From contig NZ_JARJBB010000003.1 of assembly GCF_029269835.1 (NCBI RefSeq), positions 496,001-560,000 on the forward strand: a stretch of DNA of 64,000 nt. The letters run 5' to 3'. Numbering within the stretch: position 1 is the stretch's first letter; every line of letters starts with the position of its first letter. The DNA is from Streptomyces tropicalis. GTDB lineage: Bacteria; Actinomycetota; Actinomycetes; Streptomycetales; Streptomycetaceae. The notes below the pieces were generated by a model. The model did not search any database, was not told the DNA's origin, and worked only from the letters and a program-made list of their open reading frames with translations. The position numbers and the translations under genes were made by a program. This document shows positions 8,952-17,361 of this stretch, piece by piece.

Positions 8952-10613
8952 TCACATCCGGGCGCCGAAGTCCTGCGTCCACCAGGGGCCGCCGGAGCCC
9001 TTGTGGACACCTACTCCGAGGTTCTTGAACGAGCAGTTGAGGATGTTGGCCCGGTGGCCCGGGCTGTTCATCCACGAGGTCATCACCGACTCCGGGGTCT
9101 GCTGCCCCTGGGCGATGTTCTCCCCGTAGGTCGACCAGCGGTAGCCGGCGGCGGTGATGCGCTCGCCGGGACCGGCGCCGTCGGGGTTGGTGTGGTCGAA
9201 GAAGCCGCGGGCGGCCATGTCGTCGGAGTGGCCCTGCGCGGCCGCGTCCAGCTGCCGGTCCTCCGTGACCGGGCTGCAGCCGGCGGACGCGCGCTCCTTG
9301 TTCACCAGGGCGATGACCTGCGCCACCGTGCCCGACGGGGCGGGCTGGGCGGGCGGCGCGCTGGATGCCCGGTGCGTCGGCCGGGGCTTCGGCTTCGGCG
9401 CCGACGACGCCTTCGTCCGGGTGGCGCGGGGACTGCGGGAGGGGCTCGGGCTCTTCGACGCGGACCGCGACGGGGACGCCGAGGGGGAGGGCGAGGCGGA
9501 CGCGGACGCCGACCCGTCCGGCGTCGCGCGGCCGGTGAGGGGCGCCACCGGGGTGCGCGCCGCGGTGTCCGTCTCCTGCGGGGAGCCGGGGCCGAACCCG
9601 GCGTACCACAGTCCGCCGCCGGCCAGGCAGGCCGCCACGACCGCGCCGCCCACCGCGCGCCGCCGCGTCCGCCTCCGCCGCCGGGCCGACGCGGCGGCAC
9701 GGCTCCCGGGTGCTCCGGCCCGCCCGCCCGGCGAGCGGTGCCGGGCCGCTCCACCGGGGCCGTCGTCGAGTCCCGCCGCCCCGAGGGGGGTCATCGCGGC
9801 CGTCGACGCGAGTCCCGCCGAGGGCGAGCGCAGCGCGGCCACCAGGGCGGCGGACACCGGCACGAGCGCCAGCCCCGCGAGCAGCCCCTCCGCGGGCACG
9901 AGGCCGCTCCACAGACCCGCGCAGTGCAGGCAGTCGCGGGCGTGCCGGGCTATTCGCTTGCGCCACAGCGCGGAGGGCCGCCTGTCCCAGCCCGCGAGCA
10001 CGCCGGTCCGCAGCTCCTCGCAGGGCGGCTGCCCGTCCAGTGCCCGTACGACGACGCGGGCCGCCTCCAGCTGCGCCTTCATCCGCTGCACCCGGACCGC
10101 GGCGTGCTGCGGCGACAGCTTCAGCGCCGCAGCCACCTCGGCCCGGGTCAGCTCGCCCGCGCACTCCAGCCACCACAGCGACAGCAGTCCCCGGTCGTCC
10201 GGTTCGAGCCAGCGGGTGGCGCGCGCGGTCTCCTGCCGCTGCCCGGACAGCTGCAGCCGCACCAGCGTCAGGTCCACGAAGTCGGCGCCCGGGTCGACGA
10301 GTTCGGCGGCCTCCTCCACGGCGCCCGGCGCCCCCCGGCGGTCCTGCCAGTGCGCCCGGACGCGGTTCATCGCGATGGCCACCAGCCAGGAGCGGAAGCT
10401 CTGCGGGTCGCGCAGACCGGCGAGCCCGTCCAGGGCCCGCAGCATGGTGTCCTGCACCACGTCGTCCACGTCCACCGAGCCGTTCAGCGCCCGGCCCACG
10501 ATGTTGTAGACCAGTGGCAGGTACGCGCTGACCAGGGCGTCCTGAGCTTCCGGGTCACCGTCCCGGGCGGCCTCCACCAGCGCCGCCGGGTCCACCGTGT
10601 GCTGTGCACTCAT
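8952..10613 (-). CDS. Sigma-70 family (ECF-like) factor fused to ZAS motif, transmembrane segment and CAP/SCP domain
   Basis: This 553-aa protein starts at ATG 10613. Residues 1-190 carry sigma region 2 (DVDDVVQDTMLRALDGL, RSWLVAIAMNRVRAHW) and a region-4 helix-turn-helix (LTRAEVAAALKLSPQHAAVRV). A zinc anti-sigma-type motif follows: H224-x3-C228-x2-C231, with C198 as a possible fourth ligand. A basic cluster (311-319) precedes a hydrophobic segment at 320-341. A Ser/Pro-rich spacer (360-427) then leads to a CAP domain (428-553: ALVNKERASAGC, YGENIAQG, WMNSPGHRANIL). The basic cluster places the CAP domain outside the cell. A second hydrophobic stretch at 243-261 may or may not span. The whole looks like a sigma factor, its zinc module and an extracellular sensor or effector in one chain. 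Confidence 0.88.
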   Translation of the reverse strand: MSAQHTVDPAALVEAARDGDPEAQDALVSAYLPLVYNIVGRALNGSVDVDDVVQDTMLRALDGLAGLRDPQSFRSWLVAIAMNRVRAHWQDRRGAPGAVEEAAELVDPGADFVDLTLVRLQLSGQRQETARATRWLEPDDRGLLSLWWLECAGELTRAEVAAALKLSPQHAAVRVQRMKAQLEAARVVVRALDGQPPCEELRTGVLAGWDRRPSALWRKRIARHARDCLHCAGLWSGLVPAEGLLAGLALVPVSAALVAALRSPSAGLASTAAMTPLGAAGLDDGPGGAARHRSPGGRAGAPGSRAAASARRRRRTRRRAVGGAVVAACLAGGGLWYAGFGPGSPQETDTAARTPVAPLTGRATPDGSASASASPSPSASPSRSASKSPSPSRSPRATRTKASSAPKPKPRPTHRASSAPPAQPAPSGTVAQVIALVNKERASAGCSPVTEDRQLDAAAQGHSDDMAARGFFDHTNPDGAGPGERITAAGYRWSTYGENIAQGQQTPESVMTSWMNSPGHRANILNCSFKNLGVGVHKGSGGPWWTQDFGARM

Positions 10614-10946
10614 CACAAAGTCCCTGTCCTTGATGCGCGTCGACGTCGTCCGACACCTGGGAGACCGCAGGGGGCTTCTCGGATAACAGTTCTTGCGACA
10701 CCAGTTCTGCACGTTACGAACACCAGTCCCGCACCGTACATGAGTCCGTTTTCACGAATGGCTCAATTCGTGCAGAGAGTCGCTGAGTCGGCACACTGCT
10801 CTCAAGGGGTGAACCGGGGCGAATCGGCAGCACGGGTCACGGCCCCGGACACCGGGATGGGTGGCGTCGCGCACCCGCTGAGCAGCCGTCCAGCCCGGAC
10901 CCGTCGGGCTGCTGCCCCCGGCGCGCGGCAGGGAGGAACCACCATC
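10614..10946. other. Intergenic region between divergent genes
   Basis: These 333 bases hold the promoter regions of the sigma-CAP gene (leftward) and the small frameshifted gene (rightward). No gene is seen. The base composition is less GC-rich than the neighbours between 10670 and 10800. It includes the palindrome annotated separately at 10753-10772. Confidence 0.6.
10753..10772. promoter_or_regulatory. Operator-like palindrome CACGAAT-N6-ATTCGTG
   Basis: Two perfect 7-base arms (10753-10759 and 10766-10772) are separated by six bases in an AT-richer promoter region. The symmetry fits a dimeric repressor site. No matching regulator can be named from the sequence. Confidence 0.45.
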
Positions 10947-11220
10947 ATGTCGACATCCAGGAGCGACCGCCCCGAGGGCGAGGTCGGCGCCTTCACGCTC
11001 GGCGCCCCCCCTGCGCCACGGCGACGTCTGCTTCGTCCCCTCGGTCAGCGCGGTCTCCGTCCGCGACCTCGACCAGCAGAAGGACCTCTACGCCGCCGTC
11101 GACGACCTGAGCCCGGACGAGTCCGACCTGGACGACTACTGCTGCTCCTTCGCCACCACGGCGCACACGGCCGTCACCGAGGAGCTCGCCGTGTGGCTCC
11201 TCGACCGCCTGCCCGACTGA
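10947..11220 (+). pseudogene. Small hypothetical gene broken by a frameshift in a C7 run
   Basis: ATG 10947 follows a good GGAGG site. The frame starts MSTSRSDRPEGEVGAF, reaches a run of seven C (11005-11011) and then turns into Arg/Pro-rich shadow sequence. Removing one C restores a frame that continues LRHGDVCFVPSVSAV, then SDLDDYCCSFATTAH, and stops at TGA 11218-11220. The repaired protein would be about 90 aa, acidic, with a Cys-Cys pair near the C-terminus. I do not recognise it. The shift may be real or a homopolymer sequencing error. Confidence 0.55.
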
Positions 11221-11313
11221 CCGGCCCGCCGCCGGCGGCACGGCGGGGGCGCGTCCGTCACGGGCGCACCGACGGGACGTGCCGCTGCCGGCCGCAGCGC
11301 CGGGGCGCACCCG

Positions 11314-11802
11314 TCACGGGCGCGCCCCGGCGGACCCGGCCGGCAGGGCCGCGCACACCGCGGCCAGGACGCACGCGTACGGCGTGCCCTCCCCGGCGAG
11401 CCGGGCCCGCAGCCGCTCCAGCCCCTCGCGGTGCTCCACGAGCAGGCCCGTGTCGCCGGTCCGGGCGGTGAACTCCAGGACCGACGGCAGGAAGTCCGGC
11501 AGTTCCTCCCCGGTGAACTCCAGGCCGTGCGCCCGGTACAGCTCCCGGAACCGCGCCAGCCGCACGGACGGCCGACCGCCGCCGGGCCACCGGCTCAGGT
11601 ACAGGCTGTTCCGGTGCCGCCGGCCGAAGACCCGCGCGTAGTGCGCGGTCAGCTCCGGCAGCGGGGTGACGGCCGCGTGATCGGTGAACGCACGCAGTTG
11701 CGGGGCGGCCTCGCGCAGCAGCGGCAGCCGGGCGCACAGGTCACCGTCGGGACGGGTCAGACAGAGCGCCGCCGCCTGGTACAGCACGGCATCCGAGGGC
11801 AT
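11314..11802 (-). CDS. narJ: Nitrate reductase molybdenum cofactor assembly chaperone, orphan
   Basis: This 162-aa protein has a perfect AAGGAGA site before ATG 11802. It matches the NarJ/TorD chaperone pattern: YQAAALCLTRPDG at the start, then HYARVFGRRHRNSLYLSRW and the RFRELYRAHGLEFTGEELPDFLP-type region (given here in two parts, RELYRAHGLEF and ELPDFLPSVLEF). NarJ binds apo-NarG and promotes Mo-cofactor insertion before membrane assembly. It is shorter than typical NarJ (about 180-240 aa), ending soon after the conserved core. No narG, narH or narI lies in the window, so it is a stand-alone copy that may serve enzymes encoded elsewhere. Confidence 0.8.
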   Translation of the reverse strand: MPSDAVLYQAAALCLTRPDGDLCARLPLLREAAPQLRAFTDHAAVTPLPELTAHYARVFGRRHRNSLYLSRWPGGGRPSVRLARFRELYRAHGLEFTGEELPDFLPSVLEFTARTGDTGLLVEHREGLERLRARLAGEGTPYACVLAAVCAALPAGSAGARP

Positions 11803-11985
11803 CGGGTCTCCTTCGGGGGTCGGGCCCGTGCGGGGCGCGCCGCGCGGCGGCCGTGCACCGGCCGCGAGCGCTCCCCTCCGCCCGCGGTTCGAACCTAGGG
11901 GCGGGCGCGGGAGCGCACCCGTTCACGGCACCCGTCCGGGTCAGACCGCCCGCCGTGCCGCCCCCGGTCCGCGCCGCCCACCGGG

Positions 11986-12849
11986 TCAGTAGGACGCCCG
12001 GTACGCGCGCAGGATCCTCCGGGTGCGCTGCGCCGACGCGGCCCGCGCCGTCATGTGGTCCAGGACCTCCAGATGCGTGGAGACCTCGCTCCGCGCGTCC
12101 AGGTAGAGGGCGCCGGTCAGGTACTCGGTGTACACCAGGTCGGGCAGCTCCGGCTCGGCGAAGCGGAACAGTGAGAACGGCGCGGACGTCCCCGGGTGCG
12201 GGCCGTCCGTGAACTCGGCGATCTGCACCGTCACCCGGTCCCGGGCGCCGAACTCCAGGAGCTTGTCCACCTGCTCGCGCATGACCGCGCCGTCCGCCCG
12301 CACCGGCCGCCGCAGCACCGTCTCGTCGAGGATCACCCACAGGTGCGGCGGGTCCTCGCGCTCCAGCAGCCGCTGCCGCTCCAGCCGCAGCGTCACGTGC
12401 CGCTCGACGGCCCGGGCCCCGGCCTGCCCGACCGTCCCCGACTCCAGCACGGCCCGCGCGTACGCCTCGGTCTGGAGCAGTCCCGGGACGAAGTGCGGTT
12501 CGTAGGACCGGATCAGGCGGGCCGAGCCCTCCAGACTGACGTACAGGCTGAACCACTCCGGCAGCGCGTCGTGGAACCGCTGCCACCAGCCCGGCCGGTT
12601 CGCCTCCTCGGCCAGCGCCACGAACGCGGCCGCCTCCGCCTCCGGCACCCCGTACGCCGACAACAGCAGCTGCACGTAGGGGATCTTCAGGGCCACCTCG
12701 GCCGTCTCCATGCGCCGCACGGTCGCCGGGGCCACCCGCAGCACCCGCGCGGCCTCCTCGCGCCGCAGGCCGGACGCCTCCCGCAGCTCCTGCAGACGCC
12801 TGCCGAGCACCACCTGGCCCACGGTGGGCGCGGGCCGCCGCTCGCTCAC
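11986..12849 (-). CDS. XRE-family HTH regulator with DUF5753 domain
   Basis: This 287-aa protein starts at GTG 12849 behind GGGGAGGG. The N-terminal helix-turn-helix covers about residues 12-70 (LGRRLQELREASGLRREEAARVL then VRRMETAEV). The rest is the DUF5753 putative ligand-binding domain: ARLIRSYEPHFVPGLLQTEAYARAV, WVILDETVLRRPV, VTVQIAEFTDGPHPG and a late YLDARSEV (quoted in short parts). These regulators are highly paralogous in Streptomyces and often pair with a small DUF397 protein, which is absent here. The target is unknown. Its upstream 130 bases carry a TGCACA direct repeat. Confidence 0.88.
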   Translation of the reverse strand: MSERRPAPTVGQVVLGRRLQELREASGLRREEAARVLRVAPATVRRMETAEVALKIPYVQLLLSAYGVPEAEAAAFVALAEEANRPGWWQRFHDALPEWFSLYVSLEGSARLIRSYEPHFVPGLLQTEAYARAVLESGTVGQAGARAVERHVTLRLERQRLLEREDPPHLWVILDETVLRRPVRADGAVMREQVDKLLEFGARDRVTVQIAEFTDGPHPGTSAPFSLFRFAEPELPDLVYTEYLTGALYLDARSEVSTHLEVLDHMTARAASAQRTRRILRAYRASY

Positions 12850-12980
12850 GCCGCCCTCCCCTTGCACATCCTGCACACGGCACACCCCCGACGGCCGTGC
12901 ACGCCGAAGTCTGGGAGCAGTGTGCCACGCGTCACCGCGCCGCACAGGAGGTGAACGAACCCCCGTGCGGCCCGCCCGTC

Positions 12981-13814
12981 TCAGGACGCCATGGCGTGCA
13001 GGTACGCGACGGTCGCCGGGTCCGCCGGCAGGAACGTCTCGATGGCCAACTCCGCGACCGTCACGTCCATCGGCGTGTTGAAGGTGGAGATCGACGACAC
13101 GAACGACAGCGCCCGGCCCGCGTGCTCGATCCGCAGCGGCAGCGCGAAGCAGGGCACCTCCCCGGCCGGTTGCTCCTCCTCGGTCCCGCCCTCCTCGACC
13201 GGGTACGCCGCCACCTCCTCGTACAGGGCGCGCAGCACGGCCGAGCGGTGCAGCGCGAGCTGCCGCTCCATCTGCGCCAGCAGATGCCCGCGCCACTCCC
13301 GCAGGTTGCGGATGCGCGGGGCCAGCCCCTGCGGATGCAGCGTCAGCCGCATCGCGTTCAGCGGTGGTTCGAGCAGGGGGGCGGGGACGCCCTCCAGCAG
13401 CATCGCGATGCCGCGGTTCGCCGTCACCACGTCGTACGCCGCGTCCACCACCAGCGCCAGATACGGCTCGTAGCCCCGGATCAGCCGCTCCAGGCCGTCG
13501 CGCAGCGCACCCAGCGCCGGGGCGTCCATCGGGGTCTCCGGGTAGTACGGGGCGTAACCGGCCGCCAGGAGCAGCGCGTTGCGCTCCCGCACGGGTACGT
13601 CGAGGTGCTCCGCCAGCCGCAGCACCATCTCCTCGCTCGGCCGGGACCGGCCCGTCTCGATGAAACTGATGTGCCGGGACGAGGATTCGGCGCGCAGCGC
13701 CAGCTCCAGCTGGCTCACCTTCCGCCGCGCCCGCCAGGAGCGGAGCAGCGCACCCACCCCCGCACCCGGGGACGGGGCGGACGGGGGAGCGGGACGGGAC
13801 GCGACAATGGACAT
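12981..13814 (-). CDS. HTH transcriptional regulator with MmyB-like ligand-binding domain
   Basis: This 277-aa protein has an XRE helix-turn-helix at about residues 22-80 (LLRSWRARRKVSQLELALRA, SSRHISFIETGRSRPSEEM) followed by an MmyB-like PAS-type domain (NALLLAAGYAPYYPE, then LVVDAAYDVVTANRGIAMLL). MmyB-like regulators sense fatty-acid-type or small aromatic ligands and usually control the adjacent divergent gene. Here the divergent neighbour is the ADP-ribosylglycohydrolase, 50 bases away, which is the likely target. Confidence 0.9.
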   Translation of the reverse strand: MSIVASRPAPPSAPSPGAGVGALLRSWRARRKVSQLELALRAESSSRHISFIETGRSRPSEEMVLRLAEHLDVPVRERNALLLAAGYAPYYPETPMDAPALGALRDGLERLIRGYEPYLALVVDAAYDVVTANRGIAMLLEGVPAPLLEPPLNAMRLTLHPQGLAPRIRNLREWRGHLLAQMERQLALHRSAVLRALYEEVAAYPVEEGGTEEEQPAGEVPCFALPLRIEHAGRALSFVSSISTFNTPMDVTVAELAIETFLPADPATVAYLHAMAS

Positions 13815-13864
13815 GCCGACGACGGTAGTCGAGCACCGCCGAGGAGACCGGAGGATTCCTGCGC

Positions 13865-14968
13865 ATGAACGAACCGCGGCAACTGTCCTGGGAGACGACG
13901 GCGGTGTACCGGGCCAGAGTGCGCGGGTGCCTCCTCGGCGGCGCCGTCGGCGACGCCCTCGGCTACCCGGTCGAGTTCGACTCCCTGGACCGCATCCGCG
14001 CCGTGCACGGCCCGCGCGGCGTGAGCGACCTGGTGCCCGGCGCCGACGGCGTCGCCGGCCTGGTCAGCGACGACACCCAGATGACGCTGTTCAGCGCCGA
14101 GGGCCTCCGCCAGGCCCACGAGCGGGAGCGGCTCAAGGGCATCGGCGGCGGCTGGTCCCGCATGGTGCGCTGGGCGTACGAGCGCTGGCTGCACACCCAG
14201 CAGGCGTCCGGCCCCGGCGCGGGCGGCCCGGACCGGACCGCCGCCGGCACGTACCAGGGCCCGCGGGGCGGCCTGGTCGACGAGGCCTGGCTCTACGCCC
14301 GCCGCGCACCCGGCAACGCGTGCCTGTCCGGACTGGCCCGCGACTTCGTGCCCTCGCCCTCCGCCGAGCTCGGCCCGCCCGGACCGGTCAACCCCGACTC
14401 CAAGGGCTGCGGCGCCGTGATGCGCGCGGCGCCCTTCGGCCTCACCCGCGCCGGCGCCGCCGAGGCCTTCCGGACGGCCGCGCTGTGCGCCCAGACCACC
14501 CACGGGCACCCCACCGGCTACTACCCGGCCGGTGCGCTGGCCGCGATCGTGTCGTACCTGGTGACCGGGGACTCCGTCGAGGGCGCCGTGCTGCGCACCC
14601 TGCGCCTGCTCGCCCGGCACCCCGGCCACGAGGAGACCACCGCCGCCCTCGCCCGGGCCGTCGACCTCGCCGCCGAGGGCGGCCCGGACGCCGGGAAGGT
14701 GGAGCGGCTCGGAGCCGGCTGGGTCGCCGAGGAGGCCCTGGCCATCGGCGTCTACTGCGCCCTCGCCGCCCACCGCGTCGAGGACGCCCTCCTGCTGGCC
14801 GTCAACCACTCGGGCGACAGCGACTCCACCGGTTCCGTCTGCGGCAACATCCTCGGCACCCGGCACGGCGACCACGGACTGCCGCACGCCTGGGTGGAGC
14901 GCGTCGAGGGGAGGGCGCGGATCGCCGCGCTGGCGGACGACCTGGCCGCCGAGTGCGTCCGCGGGTGA
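13865..14968 (+). CDS. ADP-ribosylglycohydrolase family protein
   Basis: This 367-aa cytoplasmic hydrolase of the DraG/ARH family has two metal-binding blocks. SDDTQM at residues 68-73 and HSGDSDSTG near 315-323 (D318, D320) supply the binuclear Mg2+/Mn2+ ligands. GCLLGGAVGDALGYPVEF at the N-terminus is also typical. It removes ADP-ribose from modified proteins or nucleic acids. The gene sits divergently from an MmyB-type regulator that probably controls it. An 87-base gap separates it from the pterin dehydratase, so read-through is possible. Confidence 0.93.
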   Translation: MNEPRQLSWETTAVYRARVRGCLLGGAVGDALGYPVEFDSLDRIRAVHGPRGVSDLVPGADGVAGLVSDDTQMTLFSAEGLRQAHERERLKGIGGGWSRMVRWAYERWLHTQQASGPGAGGPDRTAAGTYQGPRGGLVDEAWLYARRAPGNACLSGLARDFVPSPSAELGPPGPVNPDSKGCGAVMRAAPFGLTRAGAAEAFRTAALCAQTTHGHPTGYYPAGALAAIVSYLVTGDSVEGAVLRTLRLLARHPGHEETTAALARAVDLAAEGGPDAGKVERLGAGWVAEEALAIGVYCALAAHRVEDALLLAVNHSGDSDSTGSVCGNILGTRHGDHGLPHAWVERVEGRARIAALADDLAAECVRG

Positions 14969-15055
14969 CCCCCGCGCCCCCGGCCGGCCGGGGACGCGGC
15001 GGCCCGTCTGTGGCAGGCTGAGGCGGGACGCGACACCGAGGTGAGGAGCGACCCC

Positions 15056-15361
15056 ATGGCCGTCGAACCGCTGACGCCGAAGGAGATCGAGGACCGGCTG
15101 ACCGAGCTGCCGGGCTGGTCCTTCGAGGAGGGCCGCCTCACCCGGTCCTTCCGGCTCGGCTCGCACTTCGCGGCGACGGCGATGGTGGTGCACGTCGCCC
15201 AGGTGCAGGAGGAGCTCGACCACCACTCCGACCTCACCCTCGGCTACAACACCGTGTCGCTGAGCGTGCACACGCACAGCGCGGGCGGCGCCGTCACCGG
15301 GAAGGACTTCGAACTCGCCCGCCGGGTGCAGGACCTCGCCCCCGGGCACGGGGCGAGCTGA
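15056..15361 (+). CDS. phhB: Pterin-4a-carbinolamine dehydratase
   Basis: This 101-aa protein starts at ATG 15056, seven bases after AGGAG. The active-site signature is EELDHHSDLTLGYNTVSLSV, with the catalytic His pair, and the tail VTGKDFELARRV is characteristic. It dehydrates 4a-hydroxytetrahydropterin produced by aromatic amino-acid hydroxylases, or serves as a pterin-binding regulator (DCoH-like). No hydroxylase is nearby, so the physiological partner is unclear. Confidence 0.93.
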   Translation: MAVEPLTPKEIEDRLTELPGWSFEEGRLTRSFRLGSHFAATAMVVHVAQVQEELDHHSDLTLGYNTVSLSVHTHSAGGAVTGKDFELARRVQDLAPGHGAS

Positions 15362-15408
15362 CCCGTCCGGGACACCGGCGCCACGACGGGCACTGGAGGG
15401 GGAGCGGC

Positions 15409-16155
15409 GTGCTGGACTACGACGAGGAAGCCGAGCGCTACGACGCCTCGCGCGGCGGCGAGCCCCGCGCGCAGGCCGCCGCCGGCGCGGTGGCCGGCCT
15501 GCTGCCGGCCGGCACCCGCACCCTGCTCGACGTCGGCTGCGGCACCGGCATCGTCACCCGCAGGCTCGCGTCCGCCGCGGGCGCCCGGGTGACCGGCGTC
15601 GACCGGGCGACGGCCATGGCCCGCCAGGCGTCGGCCCGGCTGCCCGGCTCCGTGGTGCTCGGCGACAGCCGCCGCCTGCCCTTCCCGCGCGGCCGGTTCG
15701 ACGCCGTCACCAGCGTGTGGCTGCTGCACCTGACCGCGAGCCCCGACGACGCCCGCAGCGTCGTCGCCGAGTGTGCCCGCGTCCTCCGGCCCGGCGGGGT
15801 GTACGTCACCACCGTCGACAAGGCCGCCGCGCACAACGTCGGCAGCGACATCGACGCCGTGCTGACCGCCCGGCCGCCCGGCCCGGTCCACGACTCCGCC
15901 GCCCTGATCGAGCGGTACGCCGCCGCGCACCGGCTGGTCCCGGCCGGTCGCGCCCGCTTCCCGGGCCGCGGTCAGGGGCGAAGTCCCCGCCGCACCATCG
16001 CCGACCTGCGCCGCGGCTGGTTCGTCACGCTGCCGCCCGGCGACCCGCTGACCGAGGAGTTCGCCGCCCGGCTGGCCCGGCTGCCCGACCAGGACCGCCC
16101 CCGCCCCGACCCCGTCTTCAGCCTGCGGGCCTTCCGCAAGCCCCCCGGCGCCTGA
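15409..16155 (+). CDS. Class I SAM-dependent methyltransferase
   Basis: This 248-aa protein starts at GTG 15409 behind GGAGGGGG. Motif I is LLDVGCGTGIVT (residues 39-50). Motif II (TGVDRATAMA), the VWLLHLTASPDD post-motif and the RVLRPGGVYVTTVDKA strand follow in Methyltransf_11 order. It lies 47 bases after the pterin dehydratase on the same strand. The methyl acceptor cannot be inferred. Confidence 0.9.
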   Translation: MLDYDEEAERYDASRGGEPRAQAAAGAVAGLLPAGTRTLLDVGCGTGIVTRRLASAAGARVTGVDRATAMARQASARLPGSVVLGDSRRLPFPRGRFDAVTSVWLLHLTASPDDARSVVAECARVLRPGGVYVTTVDKAAAHNVGSDIDAVLTARPPGPVHDSAALIERYAAAHRLVPAGRARFPGRGQGRSPRRTIADLRRGWFVTLPPGDPLTEEFAARLARLPDQDRPRPDPVFSLRAFRKPPGA

Positions 16156-16412
16156 GCCGTCCCGTCCGCTCCGTCACCCGGCCGCCGGTGCGCCGGGCAG
16201 GCCCCGGAGGATCGCGGACTCCACCGCCGAGTGGTCGCCGTCCGCCCGCTCCGGCTCCAGCGGCACCGCCGGGTGCAGCGGAGGCCGGGCCATGAAGCGG
16301 GGCCGGCCGCCGGGAGCGCCGCACCCGGTTTTTTGCCGTCCCGGCAAGGCCGCTGGCCCCCGGGCGGTGCGTCGGCGCAGGCTGGGCGCACCGACAGGAG
16401 AGGCTGACCACC
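16156..16412. other. Intergenic region before the His-rich methyltransferase
   Basis: These 257 bases hold a T6 run (16330-16335) and a GC-rich segment that probably contains the promoter of the next gene. The ribosome site ACAGGAGAGG lies just before ATG 16413. A 39-codon frame on the minus strand (16174-16294) lacks a ribosome site and is not called. Confidence 0.5.
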
Positions 16413-17339
16413 ATGGCGCACGAGCCCCACGCCCACCACGGCCCCCGGCCGCAGGCGACCCACGACCACGCGTCCCACCACGGGCACCACCACGGCACCG
16501 ACCTCGACTGGGCGGTGATGGCACCCCGGCTCGAAGCGCAGGCGGAGCTGTTGGCGCCGCTGTACGGGCGGGTCATGGCGTGGCTGGCCGAGCGCGCGCC
16601 CGAGCCCGGCCTGATCGTGGACTCGGGCAGCGGGCCGGGGGTCCTGTCCTGCCAGTTCGCCGAGACGTTCCCCAAGGCCCGGGTGGTCGCCGTGGACGGC
16701 TCGGCTCCGCTGCTGGAGCGCGCCGCGGAGCGTGCGGCGCGCCTCGGCCTCGCCGACCGCCTCACCACCCTCGCCGGTGAACTCCCCGATGTGCTGGAAG
16801 AGTTGGAGTATCCGGCCGATCTGCTCTGGGCCAGCAACAGCCTGCACCACGTGGGCGACCAGCGGGCCGCCCTCCGCGCCTTCGCGGCCCGGCTGGCACC
16901 CGGCGGGACGCTCGCGCTGCTGGAGGGCGGCCTGTCCGCACGGTTCCTGCCCCGGGACATCGGGATCGGCCGCCCGGGCCTCCAGGCGCGGATCGACGCG
17001 GTGGAGGCGGAGTGGTTCGCCCGGATGCGGGCCGAACTCCCCGGCCACGTCGCCGAGACCGAGGACTGGCCGGCGCTGCTGGCCGCCGCGGGCCTGCGGC
17101 ACACCGGCACCCGCAGCTTCCTCCTCGACCTGCCCGCACCGGTCGGCGAGCAGGCCCGCGCCCACGTCGTGAACTCCCTGGACTGGTTCCGCGAGGGACT
17201 CGGGGACGCCCTCGACGCCGGGGACCGGGCCACGCTGGACCGCCTGCTCGACCCGGACGACGAGGCGAGCGTGCACCGCAGGAGCGACGTGTTCGTCCTC
17301 AAGGTGCACACCGTGTACACGGCGGTCCGGCCGGCCTGA
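16413..17339 (+). CDS. SAM-dependent methyltransferase with histidine-rich N-terminus
   Basis: This 308-aa protein has a metal-binding-like head with 11 histidines in the first 30 residues (HEPHAHHG, THDHASHHGHHHG). The class I methyltransferase core follows: LIVDSGSGPGVLSCQF (motif I), VVAVDGSAPLLERA (motif II) and ASNSLHHVGDQRAAL. The C-terminal 120 residues match no named domain I can assign. The histidine head could bind Ni2+, Zn2+ or Co2+, or aid purification-like surface binding; this is inference. It is followed convergently by a chitosanase gene with only 22 bases between stops. Confidence 0.88.
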   Translation: MAHEPHAHHGPRPQATHDHASHHGHHHGTDLDWAVMAPRLEAQAELLAPLYGRVMAWLAERAPEPGLIVDSGSGPGVLSCQFAETFPKARVVAVDGSAPLLERAAERAARLGLADRLTTLAGELPDVLEELEYPADLLWASNSLHHVGDQRAALRAFAARLAPGGTLALLEGGLSARFLPRDIGIGRPGLQARIDAVEAEWFARMRAELPGHVAETEDWPALLAAAGLRHTGTRSFLLDLPAPVGEQARAHVVNSLDWFREGLGDALDAGDRATLDRLLDPDDEASVHRRSDVFVLKVHTVYTAVRPA

Positions 17340-17361
17340 CCGCGCCGCACCGCCTCGCGGG

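Noticed and set aside
10947..11220. Lanthipeptide or lasso precursor
   Set aside because: The small size and CC pair suggested a peptide precursor, but no LanB/C/M, lasso or rSAM maturation gene is near, and the repaired product lacks a leader/core pattern.
11314..11802. Part of a complete nitrate reductase operon
   Set aside because: No narG, narH or narI-like frame occurs on either side; the neighbours are unrelated.
16174..16294. 39-codon minus-strand gene
   Set aside because: It has plausible composition but no ribosome site, and the sequence overlaps the probable promoter region of the next gene.
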